A stretch of 64,000 nt of DNA from Candidatus Wallbacteria bacterium (GTDB taxonomy: Bacteria > Muiribacteriota > JAQTZZ01). Shown in pieces: positions 44,137-51,488 of this stretch; positions within the stretch are counted from its first letter, which is position 1, and the number at the start of each line of letters is the position of its first letter. The stretch lies in the NCBI GenBank assembly GCA_028687545.1, contig JAQTZZ010000008.1:62001-126000 (forward strand). Direction: 5' to 3'. The notes below the pieces were generated by a model, which was given only the letters and a program-made list of their open reading frames with translations, ran no database searches and had not been told where the DNA came from. The translations under genes were made by a program, and so were the position numbers.

Positions 44137-44592
44137 ATGTCAAAATTAAAACGACTTTATATTGATACTTCCGTGTTCGGAGGAGTATTTGACGTTGAAT
44201 TTCAAAAGATCAGCAGAGCCTTTTTTGACCAGGCTGCAAAAAATACGTTTATTCTGACAACCTCCGAACTGGTGCGACAGGAAATCCAAGCAGCTCCGAA
44301 AGAAGTGATTGCTTTTTTCGATAACATGCTTGGAGCTTGTGAACTTGTTGATGTCACCCGTGAGGCTTATGAACTGCAGCAGGCCTATTTCAAAGCAGGA
44401 ATCCTTTCCAGAAGACACTTTGACGATGCTCTCCATGTGGCAATCTGCACTTCTTCGGGATGTAACGGGATTATCAGCTGGAATCTCAAGCACATTGTTC
44501 ATTACCAGAAGATTCCGAAATACAATGCCGTCAATGTTCTCAAAGGATACCAGGCTATTTTTATTCATTCTCCGCAGGAGGTATGTGGATGA
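44137..44592 (+). CDS. PIN-domain toxin (VapC-like)
   Basis: A 151-residue PIN-domain protein. The first Asp of the active site is in LYIDTSVFGGVFD, and the later acidic residues lie in FDDALHVAICTSSGCNGIISWNLKHI, the typical C-terminal PIN motif. PIN nucleases cleave RNA, often tRNA or rRNA, and act as toxins of type II toxin-antitoxin pairs. The toxin comes first here, followed by a small protein that overlaps it by four bases, opposite to the usual order but common in this subfamily. Confidence 0.88.
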   Translation: MSKLKRLYIDTSVFGGVFDVEFQKISRAFFDQAAKNTFILTTSELVRQEIQAAPKEVIAFFDNMLGACELVDVTREAYELQQAYFKAGILSRRHFDDALHVAICTSSGCNGIISWNLKHIVHYQKIPKYNAVNVLKGYQAIFIHSPQEVCG

Positions 44593-44795
44593 AAAAGGAT
44601 TTTGATTGCGTACAGTTAAAGAGGCGGGGAGCTGAAATGGTCTGGAAAAAGATCAAGGATATGAGCATTGATGAGCAATTGCTGTTCTGGAAAAAAGGAA
44701 CCGATGAGCTGAGAATGCTGCAGAAAAAAAGCAAGGCAAAAGTTACTCGCGCCAGACTGGCTGAGACAAAACCGCCTTGTCGTAAAGCATCATAA
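44589..44795 (+). CDS. Probable PIN-toxin antitoxin
   Basis: A 68-residue protein starting MKKDFDCVQLKRRGAEMVWKKIKDMSIDEQLLFWKKGTDELRMLQKK. This pattern is found in small proteins encoded next to PIN toxins, which suggests an antitoxin. The ATG at 44589 is preferred over 44583 because it is seven bases past GGAGG. It overlaps the toxin by four bases. The C-terminus is rich in Lys and Arg. No DNA-binding motif is obvious. Confidence 0.72.
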   Translation: MKKDFDCVQLKRRGAEMVWKKIKDMSIDEQLLFWKKGTDELRMLQKKSKAKVTRARLAETKPPCRKAS

Positions 44796-44805
44796 CTTCC
44801 TCATG

Positions 44806-45162
44806 TCAAGAGAAAGATCCCAGCTCCAGCAGCAGCCCGAGCTTTTCCAGGACTTCTGCCGTGATCTCTTCCGGAAGCCTGCAGATGAATAGAGCCTTGC
44901 GTACTCGCCAGTCCAGACTGTGGACCTGATCTGAGAGAATTGCCCCCTCAATTTCAGAAAGATCCCCCGGAATCAGGACTTCGAAAGGATAGCTTTTGAT
45001 TCTGGAGGTTATCGGGCAGAATATCGCCAGTCCGGTTTTTTCATTATATAAAAATGGTGACAGCACCAGGGCAGGTCTGCGGCCTGAATACTCATGCCCG
45101 GCCTGGGGATCGAAACTGAGCCAGACAATGTCGCCACGCTCAGGTACGTATTTTATACCCAT
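44806..45162 (-). CDS. mazF: MazF/PemK-type endoribonuclease toxin
   Basis: A 118-residue PemK-like toxin beginning MGIKYVPERGDIVWLSFDPQAGHEYSGRRPALVLSPFLYN, the conserved MazF start with its GDIVWLxFDP and Gly-His residues. The mid-section FCPITSRIKSYPFEVLIP and GAILSDQVHSLDWRVRK completes the fold. It cleaves mRNA at short sites. The start ATG overlaps the mazE stop by one base (TGATG), so the cognate antitoxin is made first. The gene converges with the PIN pair. Confidence 0.93.
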   Translation of the reverse strand: MGIKYVPERGDIVWLSFDPQAGHEYSGRRPALVLSPFLYNEKTGLAIFCPITSRIKSYPFEVLIPGDLSEIEGAILSDQVHSLDWRVRKALFICRLPEEITAEVLEKLGLLLELGSFS

Positions 45163-45401
45163 CAGATAGCTTCCCTGCCGCGGGATTTTACTTCCCATTC
45201 TTCGGCATGCAGATTGTGCTTGTCGATTTTGCTCAACATTTCGTTGAGATCCATTTTTTTCTTCAGGGGAAGAATCATGATCCTTCCATCCTCAACCTGT
45301 ACGTCAACAGCAGTCTCGCAGCCCACGCCCAATAGTTGCAGCAATGCCTTGGGCAACCGCAGAGCCAGGCTGTTCCCCCATTTCTGAATTTTAAGCACCA
45401 T
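45162..45401 (-). CDS. mazE: MazE-type antitoxin (AbrB-fold)
   Basis: A 79-residue protein starting MVLKIQKWGNSLALRLPKALLQLLGVGCETAVDVQVEDGRIMILPL, a typical SpoVT/AbrB swapped-hairpin DNA-binding domain, followed by a charged tail likely to bind MazF. The ATG at 45401 follows GGAGG after four bases; the longer frame to 45452 runs through the promoter. Such antitoxins usually repress their own promoter, seen at 45424-45452. Confidence 0.93.
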   Translation of the reverse strand: MVLKIQKWGNSLALRLPKALLQLLGVGCETAVDVQVEDGRIMILPLKKKMDLNEMLSKIDKHNLHAEEWEVKSRGREAI

Positions 45402-45423
45402 ATCCCCTCCTGTATCTACAATG

Positions 45424-45452
45424 ATTATACATTTTAACCTGTAGGATGACAA
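45424..45452 (-). promoter_or_regulatory. mazEF promoter
   Basis: On the minus strand TTGTCA (45452-45447), 17 bases, then TATAAT (45429-45424), 23 bases upstream of the mazE ATG. This is a good sigma-70 promoter and the likely site of MazE autoregulation. Confidence 0.75.
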
Positions 45453-45540
45453 TCAATTTATTACTTAGTACTGGAATGTATACAATTTAGGAATCAATTC
45501 CTATCTTGCAAGAAATTAAATTTGAGGGGTAATTTAAAAG

Positions 45541-46164
45541 TTATTTTTTTCCGGTAAACGGCATCTGGATCTGTCCCGGACTCAGTGAAGCAGGGGTCTG
45601 GGAGACGCTGAGATGGGATTTGGCATTCCACATCCCCTTGGAGAGGCGGGCGTATTCCTGGGCCAGTGTCTCCAGCCTGCTGTTCATGGGGAAACCCTCG
45701 ATCTTCCAGAGATAGGCATAACGCGGAGTGATGATCTGATTGGAAAGCTCAGGAATGAAAAGCGCGATATTCTCTGCCCAGGAAATCACGCATTCCTCGT
45801 TTTCCAAGATGTTCTGCATGATCAGCTTGAGTTCATCCTCGGTCAGCTTCTCCAGGAAATTCACAGCCCAGTAATAGGCGAAGAGCGGCCTGTCCTTGGT
45901 GAGCGCCAGCCCGTCCTTGAAATCCAGCCTCTTCAAGAATTTTACGTAATTCCCGAGCAGCACGTGATGCTTGGTCTCCACTACATCGATGTCCACGAGC
46001 CACAGTTCTTCCCAGTGGCCGTATAGGAAAACCACATAAGGATCCGAGCAGGTGTGGATGCCCTTCTTGTTCAGCTCCACGTCGCGCTCGGCGCGGTATT
46101 CGTCAGGATACTGGAAGCCGGTTTTGGCGATCCGGTTGGTTAAAGTTCCTTTATAGGCTAACAT
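45541..46164 (-). CDS. Unknown soluble protein downstream of rpoD
   Basis: A 207-residue protein beginning LAYKGTLTNRIAKTGFQYPDEYRAERDVELNKKGIHTCSDPYVVFLYGHWEELWLVDIDVVET. It has no signal peptide or membrane segment. Aromatic and acidic residues are frequent in the first half (the fragment reads GHWEELWLVDIDV). It starts ten bases after rpoD and is thus at the end of the macromolecular synthesis operon. I recognise no family. Its position suggests co-expression with primase and sigma factor, but not its role. Confidence 0.6.
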   Translation of the reverse strand: MLAYKGTLTNRIAKTGFQYPDEYRAERDVELNKKGIHTCSDPYVVFLYGHWEELWLVDIDVVETKHHVLLGNYVKFLKRLDFKDGLALTKDRPLFAYYWAVNFLEKLTEDELKLIMQNILENEECVISWAENIALFIPELSNQIITPRYAYLWKIEGFPMNSRLETLAQEYARLSKGMWNAKSHLSVSQTPASLSPGQIQMPFTGKK

Positions 46165-46174
46165 GAATTCCTTC

Positions 46175-47329
46175 TCAATCCACGTAAAATTCGCGCAGCT
46201 TCTTGCTCCTGCTGGGATGCCTAAGCTTGCGCAGAGCCTTGGCTTCGATCTGCCTGATGCGTTCGCGGGTCACGCCGAAGATCTGTCCCACTTCTTCCAG
46301 TGTGCGCGGGCAGCCGTCGCAGAGCCCGAATCTGTATTTGAGCACTTTGCCTTCACGGGTAGTCAGAGTGGAGAGCACATCATTGATCTGCTCGCGCAGC
46401 ATGGTATGAAAAGCGCTTTCTGCAGGGGATTTGGCACGTTTATCTTCCACGAAATCGCCCAGATGAGTGTCTTCCTCTTCGCCCACAGGAGTTTCCAGGG
46501 AAATCGGTTCCTGGGAAATCTTGAGTATTTCTTTGACTTTCTCAACAGTCATCTTGGCTTTGCCTGAGATTTCCTCCACCAGCGGCTCTCTGCCCAGTTC
46601 CTGCAGGAGCTGTCTGGAGATCTTGCTCAGCTTGTTGATTATTTCCACCATGTGTACAGGGATACGAACAGTCCTCGCCTGGTCTGCAATGGCTCTGGTG
46701 ATGGCCTGCCTGATCCACCAGATGGCATAGGTGGAAAACTTGAAACCCTTCCTGTATTTGAATTTTTTGACTGCCTTGATCAGGCCCTGATTGCCCTCCT
46801 GGATCAGGTCCAGGAAAAACAGGCCTCGCCTGGTGTATTTCTTGGCAACTGATACCACAAGCCTGAGATTGGCTTCGATCAGCTTCCGCTCTGAATTCTT
46901 GTCGCCTTTCTCGATCTTCTTGGCCAGTTCCACCTCTTCCAGACCTGTGAGGAGCTTGACACGGCCGATGTTGCGCAGATAAAGCTTGACAGCGTCGAGC
47001 ACTTTCTCGTCAGGCAGGAACTTCTGGCGGAACTTGTCGTCTGTCAGAATGATATGTTCAATCTCTTCTTCGAATTTCTGATCTTCAGTGTCTACAATCT
47101 CTACACCGCGGTCCATCAATCTGGTCACTACTTCATCCAGTATTTCCGGATCCAGTCCCTCAGGGATGATTTCGTTGATTTCCTTATAAGTATAGACTTT
47201 TTTCTTCCCGTTCTCAGAGGAAATCTGCTCCACGACTTTGATGGCCAGTGTCCCTGGGTCCTCTGCTGCAACCACAGTCTGAGTCTTAGCCTTGGTCTTT
47301 TCTTTGCTGGTCTTTTTCATGTTTTTCAT
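46175..47329 (-). CDS. rpoD: RNA polymerase primary sigma factor (sigma-70)
   Basis: A 384-residue sigma factor with regions 1.2-4.2. Region 2 is [78 protein letters not shown]. Region 3 is followed by region 4 ([49 protein letters not shown]). All parts are intact, and it recognises the TTGACA/TATAAT promoters seen in this window. The ATG at 47329 overlaps the dnaG stop (ATGA), so I start there rather than at the upstream ORF start at 47377. Confidence 0.97.
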   Translation of the reverse strand: MKNMKKTSKEKTKAKTQTVVAAEDPGTLAIKVVEQISSENGKKKVYTYKEINEIIPEGLDPEILDEVVTRLMDRGVEIVDTEDQKFEEEIEHIILTDDKFRQKFLPDEKVLDAVKLYLRNIGRVKLLTGLEEVELAKKIEKGDKNSERKLIEANLRLVVSVAKKYTRRGLFFLDLIQEGNQGLIKAVKKFKYRKGFKFSTYAIWWIRQAITRAIADQARTVRIPVHMVEIINKLSKISRQLLQELGREPLVEEISGKAKMTVEKVKEILKISQEPISLETPVGEEEDTHLGDFVEDKRAKSPAESAFHTMLREQINDVLSTLTTREGKVLKYRFGLCDGCPRTLEEVGQIFGVTRERIRQIEAKALRKLRHPSRSKKLREFYVD

Positions 47330-49068
47330 CCATTGGGTTGTAGGTTTTTCGAAAGCTTCAGATAAAGCTCCTGCCATTTCTGCACCGCCTCATAGTCACC
47401 AGCCTCTTCGGCCTGGCTGATTTTTTGTCTAATATTTTTCAGCTGCTCATTTTTCAAGCGCTGCTCAAGCTTTGAGATATGCCCCATCCAGTAATCGCTG
47501 GATTCCAGCCCGGTCGGAGGAGAAAAAGTGAGCTCCGTAAAGGTCTGGACCGCTTTTTCTGAAAGCTCCCTCATCCAGCCGGCTCGATTGTCTGAACTGA
47601 TAATCTGTCTGGTAATCTCCTTGAGACTCTCGTCCTTGAAAAAATCCTCGCTCTGCGACCCCAGGGACTTAAGCTTTTCCCTGTATTCTTCAAAATTCAA
47701 GGCCATGCGCAGAACTTCTCTCTCAATTTTATCCATAGGTTTCGGTTCGTCAAGGATTTTTTTCAGTTTTTTTTCAGACTGGATTGAGATGCTTTCAATC
47801 CTCAGCAGCTCTTTCCTGACCCGGTATTCTGAAGACCAGAGCGTGAGCAGGTCTTCGTACAGCAATTCCGAAAACTCCAGGACTTCTGTCAACACTTGCT
47901 TCAGATTAGTATAAAGCCGCTTGCGGTCAATGATATTTTCCAGGTCGATTCCACGATTCAGGAACTCAAGCTTCACCTCAAAATAGGAAACCTTCTTTCT
48001 GAGAACTTCCTCCAGCTTCTCAGGCCCGAACTTCCTGATGAACTCATCTGGGTCTTTAGCCCCGGGGATTCTGACGATCGATACCAGCACCCCCTCTTTG
48101 GCGAAAATTTCCCCGCAGCGCAGCGAAGCTTTGATGCCTGCCTCGTCATTGTCATAGAGAATAAAGATGTCACGGCACATCCGCTTCAGAGTTCTGGCCT
48201 GATGAGGAGTAAGAGCTGTCCCCAGCGTGGCGAGGACATTGTCGACACCTGCCTGAACCAGTGTAATCAGGTCCAGATATCCCTCGACCAGGAGGGCAGC
48301 GTTCTTCTGCCGGATGCCTTGCGCGCACTGCAGCATGCCATAAAAATTCTCACCCTTCTTGAAAAGCAGAGAATCAGGAGAGTTGAGATATTTAGCGGCA
48401 TTCTTCTCCACAATGATCCTGCCTCCGAAACCGATCACCTCTCCCTGCTTGTTCTGCAGAGGAAAAATCACCCTGCCGGAAAATTTTTCATAACAGTCGG
48501 CAGCCTCTCCTTGCAGAACTCCGGCTTCAGCCAGCAGATCCCTCTGTTCAGGTGTGAACTCGCTGCTTCTCGCAACCGCTCCGCTGGGTGGAGCATATCC
48601 CAGGCTGAATCTGTCGAGAGTCTCTGGGGTGAGTCCCCTGGCTAGAAAATAATTCATGCCGTCATGATGCTGGCTGAGCTGAGAGCGGTAAATCTGGGTT
48701 ACCCTGGCCAGGAGCTTTTTCATCCGCTCCTTTTTCTCGGCATTGCGGGTTTCCTCGTCCATCAGTTTCTCATCGAATTTGAGGCTGATGCCCGTGACCT
48801 GGGCCAGTCTCTTGATCGCTTCGTAAAAACTCAGGTTTTCGATCTGCATCAGGAATTTAAGCACATTCCCGCCTGCGCCGCACCCGAAGCAGTGATAGAT
48901 CTGCTTCTCCGGGCTGATCATGAATGAGGGAGTCTTTTCAGAATGGAACGGGCAAAGCCCCTTGAAATTAGATCCGCTTTTTTCAAGACTCAGGTATTTT
49001 TCAGCCAGTTCGAGCAGATCGACCCGGCTGACAATTTCGTCAATAACGTGCCTCGGAACTAATCCCAT
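47326..49068 (-). CDS. dnaG: DNA primase
   Basis: A 580-residue DnaG. The N-terminal CHC2 zinc domain has [35 protein letters not shown] with Cys-His and Cys-Cys pairs. The TOPRIM catalytic core has [29 protein letters not shown] and the Asp residues of [14 protein letters not shown]-terminal DnaB-binding helical domain ends [10 protein letters not shown]. It makes RNA primers for replication. It lies between the 34-residue ORF and rpoD; an intrinsic terminator-like hairpin between it and rpsU may tune its output. Confidence 0.97.
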   Translation of the reverse strand: MGLVPRHVIDEIVSRVDLLELAEKYLSLEKSGSNFKGLCPFHSEKTPSFMISPEKQIYHCFGCGAGGNVLKFLMQIENLSFYEAIKRLAQVTGISLKFDEKLMDEETRNAEKKERMKKLLARVTQIYRSQLSQHHDGMNYFLARGLTPETLDRFSLGYAPPSGAVARSSEFTPEQRDLLAEAGVLQGEAADCYEKFSGRVIFPLQNKQGEVIGFGGRIIVEKNAAKYLNSPDSLLFKKGENFYGMLQCAQGIRQKNAALLVEGYLDLITLVQAGVDNVLATLGTALTPHQARTLKRMCRDIFILYDNDEAGIKASLRCGEIFAKEGVLVSIVRIPGAKDPDEFIRKFGPEKLEEVLRKKVSYFEVKLEFLNRGIDLENIIDRKRLYTNLKQVLTEVLEFSELLYEDLLTLWSSEYRVRKELLRIESISIQSEKKLKKILDEPKPMDKIEREVLRMALNFEEYREKLKSLGSQSEDFFKDESLKEITRQIISSDNRAGWMRELSEKAVQTFTELTFSPPTGLESSDYWMGHISKLEQRLKNEQLKNIRQKISQAEEAGDYEAVQKWQELYLKLSKNLQPNG

Positions 49069-49096
49069 AGAGCCTCATGCAGATGACTCGATAAAA

Positions 49097-49128
49097 AAAG
49101 AGAGGGGTCGGATCCCTCCCTTTTTTTT
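49097..49128 (-). terminator. Terminator or attenuator between rpsU and dnaG
   Basis: On the minus strand GAGGG pairs with CCCTC around a seven-base loop, extended by A-T pairs and followed by a run of seven T residues. It lies after rpsU and the small ORF and before dnaG. A partial terminator at this place is known in the Escherichia coli rpsU-dnaG-rpoD operon and lowers primase relative to S21. Confidence 0.8.
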
Positions 49129-49147
49129 AGTCAGAACTGATTCAAAT

Positions 49148-49252
49148 CTAGATTATCTCCTTATAAAGATAATTCATGTACATTTTGTAAATCCCGAATG
49201 TCACACAGAAAACGCCGCCTGCAGTCAAAAGTGCAACCAATATTTTCTTCAT
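49148..49252 (-). CDS. 34-residue hydrophobic ORF between rpsU and dnaG
   Basis: Minus-strand reading from 49252 gives MKKILVALLTAGGVFCVTFG, then IYKMYMNYLYKEII and TAG at 49148-49150. It looks like a single membrane helix with a positively charged start, or a short signal-like peptide. It begins 13 bases after the rpsU stop. No strong ribosome-binding site is seen, but its position between two strongly expressed genes makes it interesting. The family is not recognised, and it could be a chance ORF. Confidence 0.45.
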   Translation of the reverse strand: MKKILVALLTAGGVFCVTFGIYKMYMNYLYKEII

Positions 49253-49264
49253 CGGATTTACCGC

Positions 49265-49468
49265 TCAGGAATACTTTCTTTCTTTCATCATCTTTTTCCG
49301 CATCTTGCGACGGGCTTCCTGGATCTTTCTCTTCTTCTTCTCAGAAGGCTTTTCATAATGCGCCCTCTTCTTGATTTCAGACAGGATCCCGGAAAGCTCG
49401 CACTTCTTGCGGAAGCGCTTCAAAGCCTTCTCCAAAGGTTCGTCTTTTTCGACCCTGACTTCTGCCAT
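49265..49468 (-). CDS. rpsU: 30S ribosomal protein S21
   Basis: A 67-residue S21: MAEVRVEKDEPLEKALKRFRKKCELSGILSEIKKRAHYEKPSEKKKRKIQEARRK, close to the family's usual 65-71 residues. S21 binds the small subunit platform and helps translation initiation. The ATG at 49468 is chosen because it follows a GAGGGGTGAG site; an in-frame TTG two codons upstream is less likely. It is the first gene of the rpsU-dnaG-rpoD operon. Confidence 0.97.
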   Translation of the reverse strand: MAEVRVEKDEPLEKALKRFRKKCELSGILSEIKKRAHYEKPSEKKKRKIQEARRKMRKKMMKERKYS

Positions 49469-49532
49469 TCCCAACTCACCCCTCTCTATCCCATCTAAAT
49501 GCGAAGATCGTCTTCACATTTTGTAGAGTTGT

Positions 49533-49561
49533 ATTGTAGTGAGATGCAGGACAGTTGTCAA
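49533..49561 (-). promoter_or_regulatory. Promoter of the rpsU-dnaG-rpoD operon
   Basis: Minus strand: TTGACA (49561-49556), 17 bases, then TACAAT (49538-49533). It is about 65 bases upstream of the rpsU ATG. A small hairpin (GAAGA-TCG-TCTTC, near 49503-49515) lies in the leader. Confidence 0.85.
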
Positions 49562-49656
49562 GGTAATTTCAATACCGCTAACCTTCCACTGCAGTGGCAT
49601 TCAGAGTGTTCCGGAATTCGACTGCTGTCCCGGTCAACTGGTTTCCTGACTGGAAG

Positions 49657-50355
49657 TTATGGCTTTCCCTGCATTTTTTCGGCGATGGAAATTATTTCCG
49701 CCAGATTATCGATGATAAACATTCTGGGTGTTTCAACCAGTTCCTCTGCTTCCAGATGCCAGAGCAGCCGGCGCTGATAAAAGATGGCCCACCAGCCTGC
49801 GTTGAGTGCGGGGTTGATATCGGACTTCGGACTGTTTCCGACCATCACAGTGCTGGCTGGATCCAGGGCATACTGGCGGGCCAGCTTTCTGTAGGTGTCC
49901 ACATCCTTCCGGCTGGTAACGATGAACCCATTGAAATGGTGCTCCAGTCCGCTCTGCTCGATCTTTCTGCGTTGCGTGGACAGTTCGCCTTTGGTAAGAA
50001 GATAGAGATTCGCCTTCTTTTTCAAAGTTTCGAGCACCCCTGGAATTTCAGAGAATACTTTGGGAGGCGAGAGAAAGATGCCGTCATGCAGTTCGCGGAC
50101 TTTCCGGATCGCCTGTTCAGGTGAAGTAAGAAATTCCGTGAAAACCTTTTCCATGCTGGAGAGAAAAAAAACATTCCCGAATTTTCCCAGCTGATAACAT
50201 TCTGCATCAAGCTGATGAAGCCTGGGCCTGGCTTTTTCGATCTCCAGGCCGAATTCCTTTACCAGTATAGCCCACTTTTCCTCAAAATGATCGAACAGCT
50301 CCTGATTTTCCCAGAGTGTGTCATCAGCGTCAAAAATGAAAGTCCATTTAGTCAT
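49657..50355 (-). CDS. HAD-superfamily hydrolase
   Basis: A 232-residue HAD protein. Motif I is FIFDADDTLW (Asp nucleophile and Asp+2). Motif II is LLTKGE. Motif IV is MVGNSPKSDINPALNAGW with its Asp metal ligand. A helical cap domain (FEEKWAILVKEFGLEIEKARPRLHQLDAECYQLG) separates them, so it is a soluble C1-cap phosphatase of the phosphoglycolate/nucleotidase type. Substrate unknown. It is the first minus-strand gene upstream of the MMS operon and appears to be separate from it. Confidence 0.9.
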   Translation of the reverse strand: MTKWTFIFDADDTLWENQELFDHFEEKWAILVKEFGLEIEKARPRLHQLDAECYQLGKFGNVFFLSSMEKVFTEFLTSPEQAIRKVRELHDGIFLSPPKVFSEIPGVLETLKKKANLYLLTKGELSTQRRKIEQSGLEHHFNGFIVTSRKDVDTYRKLARQYALDPASTVMVGNSPKSDINPALNAGWWAIFYQRRLLWHLEAEELVETPRMFIIDNLAEIISIAEKMQGKP

Positions 50356-50470
50356 TGGAGCACCTTAAGCTAAGTTCAGATTTCAGTATGACTTTATCCT
50401 ATCAGGCATGTTCAATGCAAGAATTTTGCCGAAAGTGCCCCACGTTCTCCAATCTTTAGATAAGAGGCTG

Positions 50471-50751
50471 CTAGTGGTCCGCCACACTTAAATTTGTGCT
50501 TTCAGAAACATGAGATCGAGACAGATTCGCGAAGCGGCGACAAGGCAACCTGGGCTGGTTGCCGCGACAGCCGCGACAAAGAAGCTGACCGATATCATGT
50601 TTCATCCCTCGTTGATTGCCGGGTGGCGGCGATCCGTCTGCTGCGTTGCGGTTCGTCGAAAATGCACCACATTTTCTTCCTCACCGCGCCTTGCATCCGA
50701 ATCCCCGGCACTCCGGCTGAAATCACAAATTTAAGTGTGGCGGACCACTAG
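50471..50751. repeat. Hairpin element B with perfect 28-bp terminal inverted repeats
   Basis: A 281-bp element. CTAGTGGTCCGCCACACTTA and onwards (50471-50498) is complemented exactly at 50724-50751, and the match extends to 35 bases with one mismatch. A TA sits one base inside each end. Inner stems include GAAACATGAGATCG with CGATATCATGTTTC, and GGCAACC with GGTTGCC. The 48-nt core at 50644-50691 matches element A at 45 of 48 positions, while the arms are unrelated. It fills the gap between the HAD gene and the DPBB-type lipoprotein gene, whose stop codon lies in its right arm. Small ORFs inside are considered incidental. Confidence 0.82.
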
Positions 50752-51404
50752 TTGCAGACACTGAACTGAACTTTGCTCTTGTAATGAGGGGCTGTGGTGC
50801 TGATCTTCTGGCTCCATGGTCCGAACGGTACGCTATCCTGATCGACCAGCCGCCAGTGGACCAGCCCTTTGCCGCTGATCCCGAGATATTCGGCTGTGGC
50901 TGGAGAAAGATCGATGCCCGCCTTGTTCAGGACAGTCCTGACAGTCTGATTCTGACTGTGCAGGAAGATTCCTGCAGTTTTACCGAACAGGCTTTCAGTG
51001 GCCGGCCTGATCTTGCCGTCAGTTGAAAATACATAGTTGCAGTCGTCGACAAACCATGGCCCGACATCTTCCCACTGGGCGTAACAGCTCCTCTGATTAA
51101 CAGTGTTCACGATCTGCACCCAGAGATTCTTTACATCCGCGGGATAAGCGCCTGAGGGTCCGGAATATGCGGAAGGGTTGAAAGGCAAAGCCAGGTAATA
51201 TGGATTTTCCGAAGCGGCATCAACATCGTTGAATGCGGTCCTGCCTTGTGGAACAACGGCAGTGATGTTGAAAATAGTGGCTTCAATGCTGAAATGCCAT
51301 GGCGTATCAGCAGCAGGAAAAATGATATCCCCGCTCCTCTTGAAGATGCAGCCGGTGAATGCCAGTGAAACGAATAGAAATAACAGCAATGATTTCAGTT
51401 TCAT
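50748..51404 (-). CDS. DPBB/RlpA-like secreted lipoprotein
   Basis: A 218-residue exported lipoprotein with lipobox FTGC near residue 18. The mature part has YLALPFN, CYAQWEDVGPWFVDDCNYVF and LNKAGIDLSPATAEYLGISGKGLVHWRLVD, the layout of double-psi beta-barrel proteins related to RlpA/EG45-like glycan-binding folds. It may bind or cleave peptidoglycan or other glycans; the acidic residues of such enzymes are present in part (EDVGP, GIDLSP). The TAG stop is formed by the first bases of element B, so the C-terminus may have been trimmed by insertion. It is divergent from the export operon. Confidence 0.7.
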   Translation of the reverse strand: MKLKSLLLFLFVSLAFTGCIFKRSGDIIFPAADTPWHFSIEATIFNITAVVPQGRTAFNDVDAASENPYYLALPFNPSAYSGPSGAYPADVKNLWVQIVNTVNQRSCYAQWEDVGPWFVDDCNYVFSTDGKIRPATESLFGKTAGIFLHSQNQTVRTVLNKAGIDLSPATAEYLGISGKGLVHWRLVDQDSVPFGPWSQKISTTAPHYKSKVQFSVCN

Positions 51405-51488
51405 CTATCTTTCTTATCGGTCGGTTTGCAGCCTGACCTTTAAAAATCATTATACTTTTCCCTGGCGCTGCCCGATAGGTAATATCTA

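Noticed and set aside
50494-50751. Small ORF across element B
   Set aside because: Same reason as in element A. It ends in the terminal repeat and has no ribosome-binding site.
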